DNA of 64,000 nt. Source: CAJBVG01 sp943371235. GTDB taxonomy: Bacteria; Bacteroidota; Bacteroidia; Sphingobacteriales; Sphingobacteriaceae. The stretch's first letter is position 1. Every line of letters begins with the position of its first letter. Both the position numbers and the translations under genes were made by a program. Below are positions 16,791-25,751 of this stretch, in pieces. The stretch is from assembly GCA_943371235.1 (NCBI GenBank), contig CALRTZ010000005.1:1-64000 (forward strand). Reading direction: 5' to 3'. Below the pieces are notes generated by a model. It had not been told where the DNA came from and did not search any database. It saw only the letters and a list, made by a program, of their open reading frames with translations.

Positions 16791-16798
16791 CAAATATA
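16791..16798 (-). promoter_or_regulatory. -7 box very close to the mqnC start
   Basis: TATATTTG on the minus strand, 4 nt from the mqnC ATG. Transcription would start at or just before the start codon, giving a leaderless or nearly leaderless mRNA. Confidence 0.45.
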
Positions 16799-16901
16799 TT
16801 AGCTTAATTATATTTAAATTAATTTTATTCACGATTTGGGAAAAATACCCTTTTTAATCCTTCTCAAAATCGATAGTTTTACCAATTCAAATCAAAAAAC
16901 C

Positions 16902-17618
16902 ATGAAAAAGTTTTATTTATTATTATTATTTGGATTGATCAGCACATTTAGCATTGCACAATCTACCAAATCATTAAAAGACTATAAACAAGATAAAACA
17001 ACTATTGTAAAAGATAGCGCAGGAAAAGTATTACCCGCAGAAGAGTGGTTTTTCAAAGTTCAGAGTAATGAATTTACCTTAGAACAGACAAGTGCCGATG
17101 AGGTAGAACCTAGAGAATTTAAACTTCGAGCGAGCACTCCAGAAGAAAAACGCATGGCCATGCAACGCTCAGATCGCAAAGGCCCTATAACCCTTGCTGG
17201 ATTTACCACTGGTAAGCCAATTGTAGATTATTCTGTTACCGATATTAACGGGAAAACCTATACAAAAACAGATTTATTAGGTAAAGTTGTGGTTATTAAT
17301 TTTTGGTTTAAAGATGCAACACCTTGCAAAGCGGAAATTCCGGAGCTTAATAAATTGGTAAAGAAATACAAAGGTAAAAACGTAGTGTTTTTAGCACCAA
17401 CCTATGATCCTTTAGAAGATGTTACCGAATTTCTAAAAAAATTACCCTTCAATTTTATTATTTGTACAGATGTAGATGAGATGATTATCAATATGAACAT
17501 ATCAAAATACCCAACTCATGTGGTAGTTGATAAACAAGGCGTCGTACAATTTGTTACTATCGGACAAACGGATCGTATTTTCGATCAGTTGAACTTCGAA
17601 ATAACTAACGCACTATAA
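16902..17618 (+). CDS. Exported TlpA/redoxin-like protein lacking the first redox cysteine
   Basis: The start at 16902 places a clean signal peptide (MKKFYLLLLFGLISTFSIAQ) first; an in-frame start 66 nt upstream would put a polar segment before it. 238 residues. The thioredoxin fold covers about 101-238 (PIVDYSVTDINGKTY, then VVINFWFKDATPC, KYPTHVVVDKQG with the cis-Pro loop). Where the family has WCPPC this protein has DATPC: only the second cysteine, C142, remains and A139 replaces the nucleophile. A standard disulfide reductase cycle is therefore unlikely; it may be a one-cysteine redoxin or have a binding role. It precedes the M16 peptidase genes by 7 nt. Confidence 0.8.
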   Translation: MKKFYLLLLFGLISTFSIAQSTKSLKDYKQDKTTIVKDSAGKVLPAEEWFFKVQSNEFTLEQTSADEVEPREFKLRASTPEEKRMAMQRSDRKGPITLAGFTTGKPIVDYSVTDINGKTYTKTDLLGKVVVINFWFKDATPCKAEIPELNKLVKKYKGKNVVFLAPTYDPLEDVTEFLKKLPFNFIICTDVDEMIINMNISKYPTHVVVDKQGVVQFVTIGQTDRIFDQLNFEITNAL

Positions 17619-17625
17619 ATAACGA

Positions 17626-18864
17626 ATGATCCATTTCCAACGATTTACACTCGATAACGGCTTAAAAGTATTAGTACATGAAGATCACACAGCCCCAATG
17701 GCCGTGCTTAATGTATTATATGATGTGGGAGCTAAAGATGAAAACCCAGCACAAACTGGTTTTGCGCATTTATTTGAACACTTGATGTTTGGGGGCTCTA
17801 TAAACATACCTTCTTATGATGAGCCATTGCAAATGGTGGGCGGAGAGAATAATGCTTTTACCAATAATGATATTACAAATTATTACATACAAGTACCGTC
17901 TATAAACATTGAAACAGCGTTTTGGTTAGAGTCTGATCGGATGTTGAGTTTAGCCTTTTCTGATAAGAGCTTAGAAACTCAGCGAAGTGTAGTAATAGAG
18001 GAGTTTAAGCAGCGTTACTTAAACCAACCTTACGGTGATGTTTGGTTGAAATTACGCGACTTAGCCTATACGACTCACCCGTACCAATGGGCTACCATAG
18101 GTAAAGAAATTTCGCATATCGAAAATGCAAAGATGGAAGATGTAAAAGCATTTTTCCATAAACATTATACCCCACAGAATGCCATTTTAGTAGTGGCAGG
18201 AGATGTGCAACTGGAACAAGTAAAAGAATTATCAAACAAATGGTTTGGCAGCATTCCCGCTGGCAATAAGTACACACGAAACTTAGCTCAAGAACCTACT
18301 CAAACAGAAGAACGTAAGTTAAGCACCACTGCAGATGTACCGAACGATGCTATTTACAAAGCCTTCCATATACACGAGCGTAACCATAAAAATTATTATA
18401 CTGCCGATATCATTTCTGATGTACTTTCCAGAGGAGAATCATCAAGATTATACCAAGAATTGGTAAAAAACAAGAAGATATTTTCGGAGGTTAATGCATA
18501 TATTACAGGTGATTTAGATGCAGGATTGTTTGTGCTAGAAGGTAAGCCTGCAAAGGGTTTTACACTAGAACAAGCCGACGAAGCGCTGTGGACAGTAGTA
18601 GAAGAATTGAAGAATACGGAATTAGAAAGCAGAGAGCTGCAAAAAATTGTAAATAAGTTAGAATCTTCAACCGTTTTTGGAGAAATGAACTTGCTTAACA
18701 AAGCCATGAACATGGCTTACTTCGAATTATTAGGTGACGCAGGCAGAATGAATACTGAAATGGATAGATACCGTGAAGTAAGTGCAGCCGATATTGTAAA
18801 CTACAGTAAAGAAATATTTACCAAAGAAAATTGTTCAACCTTATTCTACCATAGTAAAAACTAA
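17626..18864 (+). CDS. M16 family zinc metallopeptidase, catalytic subunit
   Basis: 412 residues. The inverted zinc motif HxxEH is HLFEH at residues 48-52 (AHLFEHLMFGG), with a downstream acidic ligand in the ETQRSVVIEEFKQR region. Two M16 half-domains are present. No signal peptide is seen at this start, so it is cytoplasmic, or else its true N-terminus differs. It is followed after one base by a second M16 protein without the zinc motif. Paired M16 proteins of this kind form heterodimers in which one chain is catalytic and the other closes the substrate chamber. Confidence 0.9.
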   Translation: MIHFQRFTLDNGLKVLVHEDHTAPMAVLNVLYDVGAKDENPAQTGFAHLFEHLMFGGSINIPSYDEPLQMVGGENNAFTNNDITNYYIQVPSINIETAFWLESDRMLSLAFSDKSLETQRSVVIEEFKQRYLNQPYGDVWLKLRDLAYTTHPYQWATIGKEISHIENAKMEDVKAFFHKHYTPQNAILVVAGDVQLEQVKELSNKWFGSIPAGNKYTRNLAQEPTQTEERKLSTTADVPNDAIYKAFHIHERNHKNYYTADIISDVLSRGESSRLYQELVKNKKIFSEVNAYITGDLDAGLFVLEGKPAKGFTLEQADEALWTVVEELKNTELESRELQKIVNKLESSTVFGEMNLLNKAMNMAYFELLGDAGRMNTEMDRYREVSAADIVNYSKEIFTKENCSTLFYHSKN

Positions 18865-18865
18865 T

Positions 18866-20146
18866 ATGACATTAACACTAGATAGAACAAAGGCCCCAGA
18901 GGCGTACGACCTTAAAACAATTAGCTTGTTACATACAGAATCTGTTGTGTTGAACAACGGGTTAAAAGTGTTTTGTATAAATGGTGCCGAAGAGGAAGTT
19001 ATTAAACTAGAATTGGTTTTTAAAACAGGTACTCGTGCAGAATCCAAGAAATTAGTAGCATCCGCTTGTAATTACCTATTAAATGCAGGTAGTACAAAAA
19101 TGTCTTCATCAGAAATAATGGAGAACTTAGATTTTTATGGCTCATTTTACCAACACGATAATCAATTAGACCGAGCTTCCATCAGCATTTATACCTTAAA
19201 AAAATACTTTAAAGAAACGCTCGATATTTTTGCAGACATTATTCTAGACCCTGTATTTCCGGAGGAGGAACTAGCCATTTATAAAGAAAATGCAAAGCAG
19301 CGTTTTCTTATCAACATCACTAAAAACGATTACCGAGCACGACGAGAGTTTCATCATGCATTGTATGGCAACCACCCTTATGGGAAATTAGTGGAAGCAG
19401 AAGATTACGATGCCTTAACGAGGGATGATCTTTTGAATTTTTATAAAGAGCATTATACCCTAGAAAATGCGAGTGTATTAATGACCGGAAATTTTGGAGA
19501 TCCTGAGTTGAAAATGCTAGAAAAGGTATTTCAAGCTTATCAATTTAAAGAGAATACCAAAGTCGATTTTTTAGTGCCAAGTATACAAGAACCCATTAAA
19601 ATATATAACGAAAGACCAGAGGCATTACAATCTGCTATTAGAATTGGAAAGCAGATTATGCATAAAAGCCATACCGATTACATTGAGTTTTCAATCCTTA
19701 CCACCGTGTTAGGAGGTTATTTTGGATCGAGGTTGATGTCGAATATTAGAGAAGATAAGGGTTATACGTACGGTATTGGGGCAGGAGTGTACCCATTACT
19801 CGATTCTGCATTTTTTTACATTGCTACCGAAGTAGGAACAGATGTAACTAATGCTGCATTGGAGGAAATTTATAAGGAAATTGAACGTTTACGTACAGAA
19901 TTGATTCCGGATGAAGAGTTGAATTTAGTGAAGAATTACTTAAAAGGCTCCTTTATTGGCAGCATAGAAAACATATTTAGCCACGCGGATAAATTTAAAA
20001 GTGTATATTTATATAATTTGAATTACGATTATTACGATCGGTATTTTAAATTGGTGGATGGAGTAAGTTCGGAGCGATTATTGCAATTATCAAAAGAATA
20101 TTTAACACTAAACAGCCTTACAGAGGTTGTAATAGGAAAAAAATAA
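18866..20146 (+). CDS. M16 family peptidase-like subunit lacking the zinc motif
   Basis: 426 residues and homologous in layout to the preceding gene. At the place of HxxEH it has ASACNYLLNAG, so no zinc site. It keeps the IREDKGYTYGIGAG segment, where the M16 Arg/Tyr pair that contributes to substrate binding lies. It is the probable non-catalytic partner of the 17626 protein. The one-base gap between the genes (TAA T ATG) indicates translational coupling and roughly equal amounts. No export signal is seen. Confidence 0.88.
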   Translation: MTLTLDRTKAPEAYDLKTISLLHTESVVLNNGLKVFCINGAEEEVIKLELVFKTGTRAESKKLVASACNYLLNAGSTKMSSSEIMENLDFYGSFYQHDNQLDRASISIYTLKKYFKETLDIFADIILDPVFPEEELAIYKENAKQRFLINITKNDYRARREFHHALYGNHPYGKLVEAEDYDALTRDDLLNFYKEHYTLENASVLMTGNFGDPELKMLEKVFQAYQFKENTKVDFLVPSIQEPIKIYNERPEALQSAIRIGKQIMHKSHTDYIEFSILTTVLGGYFGSRLMSNIREDKGYTYGIGAGVYPLLDSAFFYIATEVGTDVTNAALEEIYKEIERLRTELIPDEELNLVKNYLKGSFIGSIENIFSHADKFKSVYLYNLNYDYYDRYFKLVDGVSSERLLQLSKEYLTLNSLTEVVIGKK

Positions 20147-20154
20147 TATATTTG
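20127..20154 (+). promoter_or_regulatory. Promoter inside the end of the M16 gene, nearly leaderless for the CHU_C gene
   Basis: TTG at 20127-20129, a 17-nt spacer and TATATTTG at 20147-20154, ending 4 nt before the ATG at 20159. The -7 box straddles the M16 stop region. Confidence 0.5.
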
Positions 20155-20158
20155 GGGA

Positions 20159-21718
20159 ATGAAATTTTCTAAAATACTATTCATATTAGGATTTGCGCTC
20201 TGTACAAAGGGCTTTGCACAGACCATTCCTGTAGTAGAAATAGATTCTGTTTCTGTATTAGACAACCAACGAGTACAAATTGCTTGGAAAGCATCTACAG
20301 ATGCTCGAGTAGATGGTTATTACATTTACAGAGTATATAATAACAATTTAGGAGAACCAGATTTTTACGATCCCATTTTAGCGAATGCTAACGGAAGGCT
20401 TACAAACAGTTATGTGTACATTGATAACACAGGGGCTATAGATTTAACAAGCACCTCAATTATGCGTTTTTATGTATCGGCAGTTGATTTAGATGTAATT
20501 CCTCCAGTACAATCAAATTTAGATTCTGCCGCAACAAAACCACATCAAACCATATTATTAAATAATTCTATTGATATATGTAATGCATCTGCAAATCTTA
20601 CCTGGAATACGTATGCAAACCCTAATAATGGTTGGGCAAACGGAGCTTCGAGGTACGAAGTGTGGGAAAGTCAAGATGGCAATGCTTACCAAGTTGTATA
20701 CAGTGGGCAAAACACTTCTTATGTTCGCAGAGGCTTAAGAACAGGAGTGAACTACCAATACAAAGTAAGAGTAGTAAGCAACGATTTAATTAAAACGTCG
20801 AGTTCCAATGTGAGAATGACAAGCGGGGTTTTCAACAATTATCCAGCTTATGTATATCTATACAATGCATCGGTTAATGGTGATAACAGAAAAATTTCAT
20901 TGAACTGGACAACCGATACGACTAACATGAAACTTACTTACCAGATTATGATGAGTACAGACAGTGTTAATTTTAAAGAGGTAGCGAGGTTTGATTCTGT
21001 ACCCTACAAAAGATTTAGAGATACCGTAATTACAAACGTAATTCCGGATAGGCTAAATTATTTCTTCCAAATAATTACTTCATGCTCTTGCCCAGATACT
21101 TTAGATACTACAGCAGTTACAAAAGTTATTAAGTTAAAAGCTGAATACATTGATGAAACTACCAATTTGTTAACTTGGAATGATTACGAAGGTTGGTTGC
21201 AAGGCACTGGTTATTACGAATTATTTAGGGTTAAAATTGATGTTGCCACCAATACGCAAACAAAAGATTTAATTGCAACATTAGTACCACCCGTTACAGA
21301 GTACGAAGATAATTCGCCTGATTTATTAGGTGCAGATGGAGTAACCTCTTATTATTTGCAAGCGCGAGAACAGGTCGGGAATCCCATAATACCAACAACT
21401 CCTTCCTCTTTTTCAAACTTTGCTTACGTTTATAAAGAAGTAAAATTAATTATACCAGGTGCATTTTCACCAAATGCGGCCAACCCAATATTTCGTCCGC
21501 AAGTGCTCACTCAAACAACGGCAAAATTTGAAATGAAAATTTTCAATCGTTGGGGTAAGCTAGTGTTTGAAACCATTGACGAGTTTCAGGGATGGGATGG
21601 AAAAGACAAAGACAACGGCTTGATTTGCCCTCCAGGTGCTTACATTTACATTATTGATGTAATTGATGCAAATGGTGCAACACTTAACAAAGTGGGTTCG
21701 GTTGCTTTGCTCGACTAA
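20159..21718 (+). CDS. Secreted fibronectin-type-III protein with gliding-motility (CHU_C) C-terminal domain
   Basis: 519 residues. A signal peptide (about 1-20, KGFAQ) precedes three or four Fn3-like beta domains (about 25-425; recurring patterns such as IAWKASTDARVDGYYIYRV, LTWNTY, ISLNWTTD, LLTWNDYEGW). The CHU_C/type B T9SS domain (about 435-519) has LIIPGAFSPNAANP, FNRWGKLVFE and GAYIYIIDV. Type B signals lead to secretion and surface attachment without the type A cleavage route. It is probably an adhesin or surface scaffold; a ligand cannot be named. It has its own promoter. Confidence 0.85.
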   Translation: MKFSKILFILGFALCTKGFAQTIPVVEIDSVSVLDNQRVQIAWKASTDARVDGYYIYRVYNNNLGEPDFYDPILANANGRLTNSYVYIDNTGAIDLTSTSIMRFYVSAVDLDVIPPVQSNLDSAATKPHQTILLNNSIDICNASANLTWNTYANPNNGWANGASRYEVWESQDGNAYQVVYSGQNTSYVRRGLRTGVNYQYKVRVVSNDLIKTSSSNVRMTSGVFNNYPAYVYLYNASVNGDNRKISLNWTTDTTNMKLTYQIMMSTDSVNFKEVARFDSVPYKRFRDTVITNVIPDRLNYFFQIITSCSCPDTLDTTAVTKVIKLKAEYIDETTNLLTWNDYEGWLQGTGYYELFRVKIDVATNTQTKDLIATLVPPVTEYEDNSPDLLGADGVTSYYLQAREQVGNPIIPTTPSSFSNFAYVYKEVKLIIPGAFSPNAANPIFRPQVLTQTTAKFEMKIFNRWGKLVFETIDEFQGWDGKDKDNGLICPPGAYIYIIDVIDANGATLNKVGSVALLD

Positions 21719-21749
21719 AAATTTAATACGATATTCTGAAATAATTTTC

Positions 21750-21757
21750 TATTTTTG
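21750..21757 (+). promoter_or_regulatory. Candidate -7 box for guaB
   Basis: TATTTTTG at 21750-21757, ending 33 nt before the guaB ATG. No convincing -33 TTTG is seen, and no purine riboswitch is recognisable in the short leader. Confidence 0.45.
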
Positions 21758-21790
21758 TGCGGCAAGTAATAAACCGTAATTATTTGCCAT

Positions 21791-23260
21791 ATGAATCTAG
21801 ATTCTAATAAGTTCGTTTCCGAAGGATTAACCTACGACGATGTTTTGCTACTTCCAAGTTATTCGGAAGTTCTTCCGAGAGAAGTAAACACACAAACTTA
21901 CATTACCAAGAAAATTAAGCTTAATGTTCCGATTGTATCTGCAGCGATGGATACGGTTACGGAATCTGCCTTGGCTATTGCAATGGCTCAAAACGGAGGT
22001 ATAGGCATGCTTCACAAAAACATGAGTATAGATCGTCAAGCCGATGAAGTTCGCAAAGTGAAGCGCTCTGAAAGCGGCATGATACAAGATCCTGTTACCT
22101 TGCATGAGGATGCTACACTTGCCGATGCTCTTAAACTTATGAAAGAGTATAAAATTGGAGGCATTCCAATTATAGCAAAAGACAATAAATTATTAGGAAT
22201 ATTAACAAATAGAGACATCCGCTTTCAAAAGGACATTACTCTAAAAGTATCGTCGGTAATGACGGCTACCAATTTAGTAACGGCACCAAAAGGCACCGAT
22301 TTAAAAAAGGCAGAGCAAATATTACAGAAACATAAAATAGAAAAGTTACCAGTAGTGGATGCCAAAGGCAAGCTTACAGGTTTAATTACATATAAAGACA
22401 TACAGAAATTTAAGAACTTCCCGAATGCATGTAAAGATGAGCACGGAAGATTACGAGTAGGAGCAGCAGTAGGTGTAACAGCCGATACCATTGATAGAGT
22501 TAAAGCATTGGTAAATGCAGGAGTTGATGTAATTGCGATTGATACAGCCCACGGACATTCTAAAGGAGTAATTACCATGTTGAAGGCGGTGAAAAAAGCA
22601 TTCCCAAATTTACAAGTAATAGCAGGAAACATTGCAACAGGCGAAGCCGCTAAAGCATTAGCAAAAGCAGGCGCCGACGCCGTTAAAGTAGGGATTGGCC
22701 CAGGTTCTATTTGTACCACTCGTATTATTGCGGGTGTTGGTGTACCACAGTTATATGCAGTGTACGAATGTGCAAAAGCGTTAAAAGGAACAGGAGTTCC
22801 GGTAATTGCTGATGGAGGTATTAAACACACAGGTGATATTGCAAAGGCAATTGCAGCCGGTGCATCTTGCATTATGGCAGGTTCTTTATTTGCAGGAGTA
22901 GAAGAATCGCCAGGAGAAACTATTATTTACGAAGGACGTAAGTTTAAATCGTACAGAGGGATGGGTTCTATAGAAGCCATGGAAAGTGGTTCTAAAGACC
23001 GTTACTTCCAAGATGTAGAAGATGATATTAAAAAATTAGTACCAGAAGGAATTGTGGGAAGAGTGCCTTACAAAGGAACACTGGCTGAAGTAATTTACCA
23101 ATATATAGGAGGATTAAAAGCTGGTATGGGATATTGTGGTGCAGCAACTATTGAAGACATGCAAAAAGCAAGATTTGTAAAAATTACTGCTGCAGGTATG
23201 AAAGAAAGTCACCCGCACGATATTATTATAACCAACGAAGCCCCTAACTATAGTCGTTAG
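21791..23260 (+). CDS. guaB: IMP dehydrogenase
   Basis: Oxidises IMP to XMP with NAD+, the committed step to GMP. 489 residues, the normal length. An N-terminal TIM-barrel part (SEGLTYDDVLLLP) is interrupted by two CBS domains (about 95-210), with nucleotide-binding and allosteric roles known in the family. The catalytic cysteine is C308 in GPGSICTTR. The flap has RGMGSIEAM. The last codons and the TAG stop (Y-S-R-stop, tatagtcgttag) are part of the heptamer array 23251-23400. Confidence 0.97.
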   Translation: MNLDSNKFVSEGLTYDDVLLLPSYSEVLPREVNTQTYITKKIKLNVPIVSAAMDTVTESALAIAMAQNGGIGMLHKNMSIDRQADEVRKVKRSESGMIQDPVTLHEDATLADALKLMKEYKIGGIPIIAKDNKLLGILTNRDIRFQKDITLKVSSVMTATNLVTAPKGTDLKKAEQILQKHKIEKLPVVDAKGKLTGLITYKDIQKFKNFPNACKDEHGRLRVGAAVGVTADTIDRVKALVNAGVDVIAIDTAHGHSKGVITMLKAVKKAFPNLQVIAGNIATGEAAKALAKAGADAVKVGIGPGSICTTRIIAGVGVPQLYAVYECAKALKGTGVPVIADGGIKHTGDIAKAIAAGASCIMAGSLFAGVEESPGETIIYEGRKFKSYRGMGSIEAMESGSKDRYFQDVEDDIKKLVPEGIVGRVPYKGTLAEVIYQYIGGLKAGMGYCGAATIEDMQKARFVKITAAGMKESHPHDIIITNEAPNYSR

Positions 23261-23400
23261 TATTTAGTCTCTAGTCTTTAGTCTCTAGTCGTTAGACAGA
23301 AGCAACTAATTACTAAAGACTAACTACTAATGACTAATTTCTAACGACTAACGACTAATGACTAATGACTAAAAAACGACTAACGACTAATGACTAATAT
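23251..23400. repeat. Inverted heptamer word array containing the guaB stop and the next start codon
   Basis: Left arm, period 7: TAGTCGT, TAGTATT, TAGTCTC, TAGTCTT, TAGTCTC, TAGTCGT, TAGACAG (23251-23299). Right arm: CTAATTA, CTAAAGA, CTAACTA, CTAATGA, CTAATTT, CTAACGA (twice), CTAATGA (twice), one 11-nt unit, CTAACGA, CTAATGA, CTAATAT (23306-23400). The arms are reverse complements by word. The guaB TAG (23258-23260) lies in the left arm and the LOG-gene ATG (23390) lies in the right arm. Confidence 0.95.
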
Positions 23401-23974
23401 TCTTCTTTTTTGTGGTTCCAGCACTGGTAACGATCCGGAGATTGTGGATATGGCTAGAGATTTAGGAAAATATTTAGCGGAACATAAGTACCGATTAATT
23501 TATGGAGGTGGGAATGTTGGATTAATGGGAATTATAGCAAATTCTGTAATGCAACATGGTGGAGAGGTGATAGGAATAATTCCAGAGTTTTTAATGGTAC
23601 GAGAAGTGGGGCATGTAGAAGTTACGGAGTTTCATGTGGTAAAAAGTATGCACGAACGCAAAGCGTTGATGTGTGATAAAGCAGATTTAATATTAGCAAT
23701 ACCAGGGGGCTTCGGCACTTTTGATGAATTGTTTGAAATGCTTACTTGGTTACAATTGGGCTTACACTCTAAACCAATAGGTCTGCTTAACTATAAAGGC
23801 TTTTTTGATTTACTTTTGAAGCAATTGGATTTAATGGTAGAAAAAGGATTTTTACGACCATCTAACAAAGAATTAATTACGGTAAACGAAAGTTACGAAG
23901 CCTTGTTAAACACCTTGTCAACCATAAAAATTGAACCAGATACCAAATGGTTTACCGATAGAAATTTGAGTTAA
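23390..23974 (+). CDS. LOG-family protein (cytokinin riboside 5'-monophosphate phosphoribohydrolase-like)
   Basis: 194 residues. The start gives the family N-terminus MTNILLFCGSSTGNDP. The Rossmann-like fold carries the LOG signature PGGFGTFDELFE (about residues 105-116) and LIYGGGNVGLMG. Family members hydrolyse nucleoside 5'-monophosphates to base and ribose 5-phosphate; in bacteria outside plant association the physiological role is often unclear. The first three codons are made of the array word (ATGACTAAT), so the array has contributed coding sequence. The neighbour guaB gives a loose link to purine nucleotides. Confidence 0.88.
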   Translation: MTNILLFCGSSTGNDPEIVDMARDLGKYLAEHKYRLIYGGGNVGLMGIIANSVMQHGGEVIGIIPEFLMVREVGHVEVTEFHVVKSMHERKALMCDKADLILAIPGGFGTFDELFEMLTWLQLGLHSKPIGLLNYKGFFDLLLKQLDLMVEKGFLRPSNKELITVNESYEALLNTLSTIKIEPDTKWFTDRNLS

Positions 23975-24004
23975 TAATAAGAATAGCATTTACTAAATTG
24001 CGGC

Positions 24005-25633
24005 ATGGATATAGAATTCAATAAAAACGAAGATGTAAATAAACAAATGGTTTTTGAAATGAAAACCAAGTGGAAAAAAGTTGCCGAAGGTGGCGGAGCG
24101 AAAAACGCTGCAAAACAAAAAGAAAAAGGCAAGTTGCTCGCACGAGAACGAATTGAATATTTAATAGACAGTGATAAACCTTTTTTAGAAATTGGTGCAT
24201 TTGCGGCCGATGGAATGTATGAAAAAGAAGGAGGATGCCCATCTGCAGGAGTAGTGGTAGGTATAGGGTACGTATCTGGTAGGCAGTGTATGATTGTGGC
24301 AAACGATGCTACTGTAAAGGCAGGTGCATGGTTTCCGATGACTGCTAAAAAGAATTTACGTGCACAAGAAATTTGCATGGAAAATAAATTACCTATTATT
24401 TATTTAGTGGATAGTGCAGGAGTTTATTTACCAATGCAAGATGAAATTTTTCCGGACAAAGAACATTTCGGACGAATTTTTAGAAACAACGCCATCATGT
24501 CTGGAGAGGGAATTTTACAAATTGCAGCAATAATGGGAAGCTGTGTAGCAGGTGGTGCGTATTTGCCAATTATGAGTGATGAAGCGATGATTGTAGAAGG
24601 CACAGGTTCTGTGTTTTTAGCTGGATCGTATTTAGTGAAATCGGCAATTGGCGAAGACATTGACAACGAAACATTAGGAGGAGCGACTACGCATTGTGAA
24701 ATTTCTGGTGTTACAGATTACAAACACCCGAATGATAAGGCTTGCTTAGATTCTATAAAAAATATAATGAGCAAAATTGGCGATTATAACAAAGCTGGTT
24801 TTGATAGAGTAAAAGCGGTAGAGCCTAAAAAAGACCCAAAAGAAATTTACGGAATTTTACCAGATAACAGAGAGAAACAATACGAAATGCGTGAGATTAT
24901 TGAGCGCATGGTTGATAATTCTGAGTTCGAAGAATACAAAGAAAAATACGGACAATCTATACTTTGTGGCTTAGCCAGAATAGATGGATGGGCAGTAGGC
25001 ATTGTAGCGAACCAACGTAAAGTAGTAAAAAGTAAAAAAGGTGAAATGCAATTTGGCGGAGTTATTTACTCCGATTCGGCAGATAAAGCAGCACGCTTTA
25101 TTATGAACTGTAACCAAAAGAAAATCCCATTAGTATTTTTACAAGACGTAACCGGATTTATGGTAGGCTCTCGTTCGGAGCACGGTGGTATTATAAAAGA
25201 TGGAGCAAAAATGGTGAACGCCATGGCAAACTCTGTAGTACCAAAATTTACCATCGTTATTGGTAATTCTTATGGAGCAGGAAACTATGCGATGTGTGGC
25301 AAGGCTTACGATCCACGCTTAATATATGCTTGGCCAACTGCAAAAATTGCAGTGATGGGTGGCAGTTCTGCTGCTAAAACATTGTTTCAAATACAAGAAG
25401 CAACCATGCGTGCAAAAGGAGTTGAAATTTCTGCAGAAGATAAAGCCGACATGTTAAAAGAAATTTCGGATAGATACGATAGCCAAACCACTCCATATTA
25501 CGCAGCATCGCGCTTATGGGTTGATGGTATAATTGATCCATTAGAAACACGTAAAGTAATATCGATGGGCATTGAAGCCGCCAACCATGCACCTATAACA
25601 AAGAGATACAACGTAGGAGTAATACAAACTTAA
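24005..25633 (+). CDS. Acyl-CoA carboxylase carboxyltransferase subunit (methylcrotonyl-/propionyl-CoA type)
   Basis: Transfers carboxyl from carboxybiotin to an acyl-CoA. 542 residues, with two crotonase-like halves. GGGAKNAAKQKEKGKLLARERI near the N-terminus, VDSAGVYLPMQDEIFPD, and FGRIFRNNAIMSGEGI with MGSCVAGGAYLPIMSDE resemble the beta subunit of 3-methylcrotonyl-CoA carboxylase more than propionyl-CoA carboxylase. The second half has QDVTGFMVGSRSEHGG. No biotin carboxylase or biotin carrier gene is in the window, so the partner is encoded elsewhere and the acyl substrate remains uncertain. Confidence 0.88.
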   Translation: MDIEFNKNEDVNKQMVFEMKTKWKKVAEGGGAKNAAKQKEKGKLLARERIEYLIDSDKPFLEIGAFAADGMYEKEGGCPSAGVVVGIGYVSGRQCMIVANDATVKAGAWFPMTAKKNLRAQEICMENKLPIIYLVDSAGVYLPMQDEIFPDKEHFGRIFRNNAIMSGEGILQIAAIMGSCVAGGAYLPIMSDEAMIVEGTGSVFLAGSYLVKSAIGEDIDNETLGGATTHCEISGVTDYKHPNDKACLDSIKNIMSKIGDYNKAGFDRVKAVEPKKDPKEIYGILPDNREKQYEMREIIERMVDNSEFEEYKEKYGQSILCGLARIDGWAVGIVANQRKVVKSKKGEMQFGGVIYSDSADKAARFIMNCNQKKIPLVFLQDVTGFMVGSRSEHGGIIKDGAKMVNAMANSVVPKFTIVIGNSYGAGNYAMCGKAYDPRLIYAWPTAKIAVMGGSSAAKTLFQIQEATMRAKGVEISAEDKADMLKEISDRYDSQTTPYYAASRLWVDGIIDPLETRKVISMGIEAANHAPITKRYNVGVIQT

Positions 25634-25637
25634 ATAA

Positions 25638-25751
25638 TTGTAAATTGTAAATTGTGAATTGTTAATTAATAACATTAGCATATTAACAATTAACAATTTA
25701 CAATCAATAATTCATAATTAACAATTCACAATTAAAAATTAACAATTCACA
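25638..25751. repeat. Inverted heptamer word array (TTGTAAA / TTAACAA)
   Basis: The left arm starts 4 nt after a TAA stop: TTGTAAA, TTGTAAA, TTGTGAA, TTGTTAA (25638-25665). After a 17-nt spacer the right arm has nine full words of period 7: TTAACAA, TTAACAA, TTTACAA, TCAATAA, TTCATAA, TTAACAA, TTCACAA, TTAAAAA, TTAACAA, then TTCACA up to the TTG start codon at 25752. Confidence 0.94.

Noticed and set aside
16836..16901. Longer N-terminus for the TlpA-like protein
   Set aside because: The extra 22 residues precede a perfect signal peptide and would bury it.
21719..21790. Purine riboswitch upstream of guaB
   Set aside because: The leader is too short and lacks the three-way-junction consensus.
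22225..22872. Long antisense open frame within guaB
   Set aside because: Long open antisense frames are common opposite conserved GCA/GGA-rich genes; guaB codons and protein are clearly the real ones.
23251..23400. CRISPR array interpretation of the heptamer repeats
   Set aside because: Units are 7 nt with no spacers, arms are inverted, and no cas genes are present in the window.
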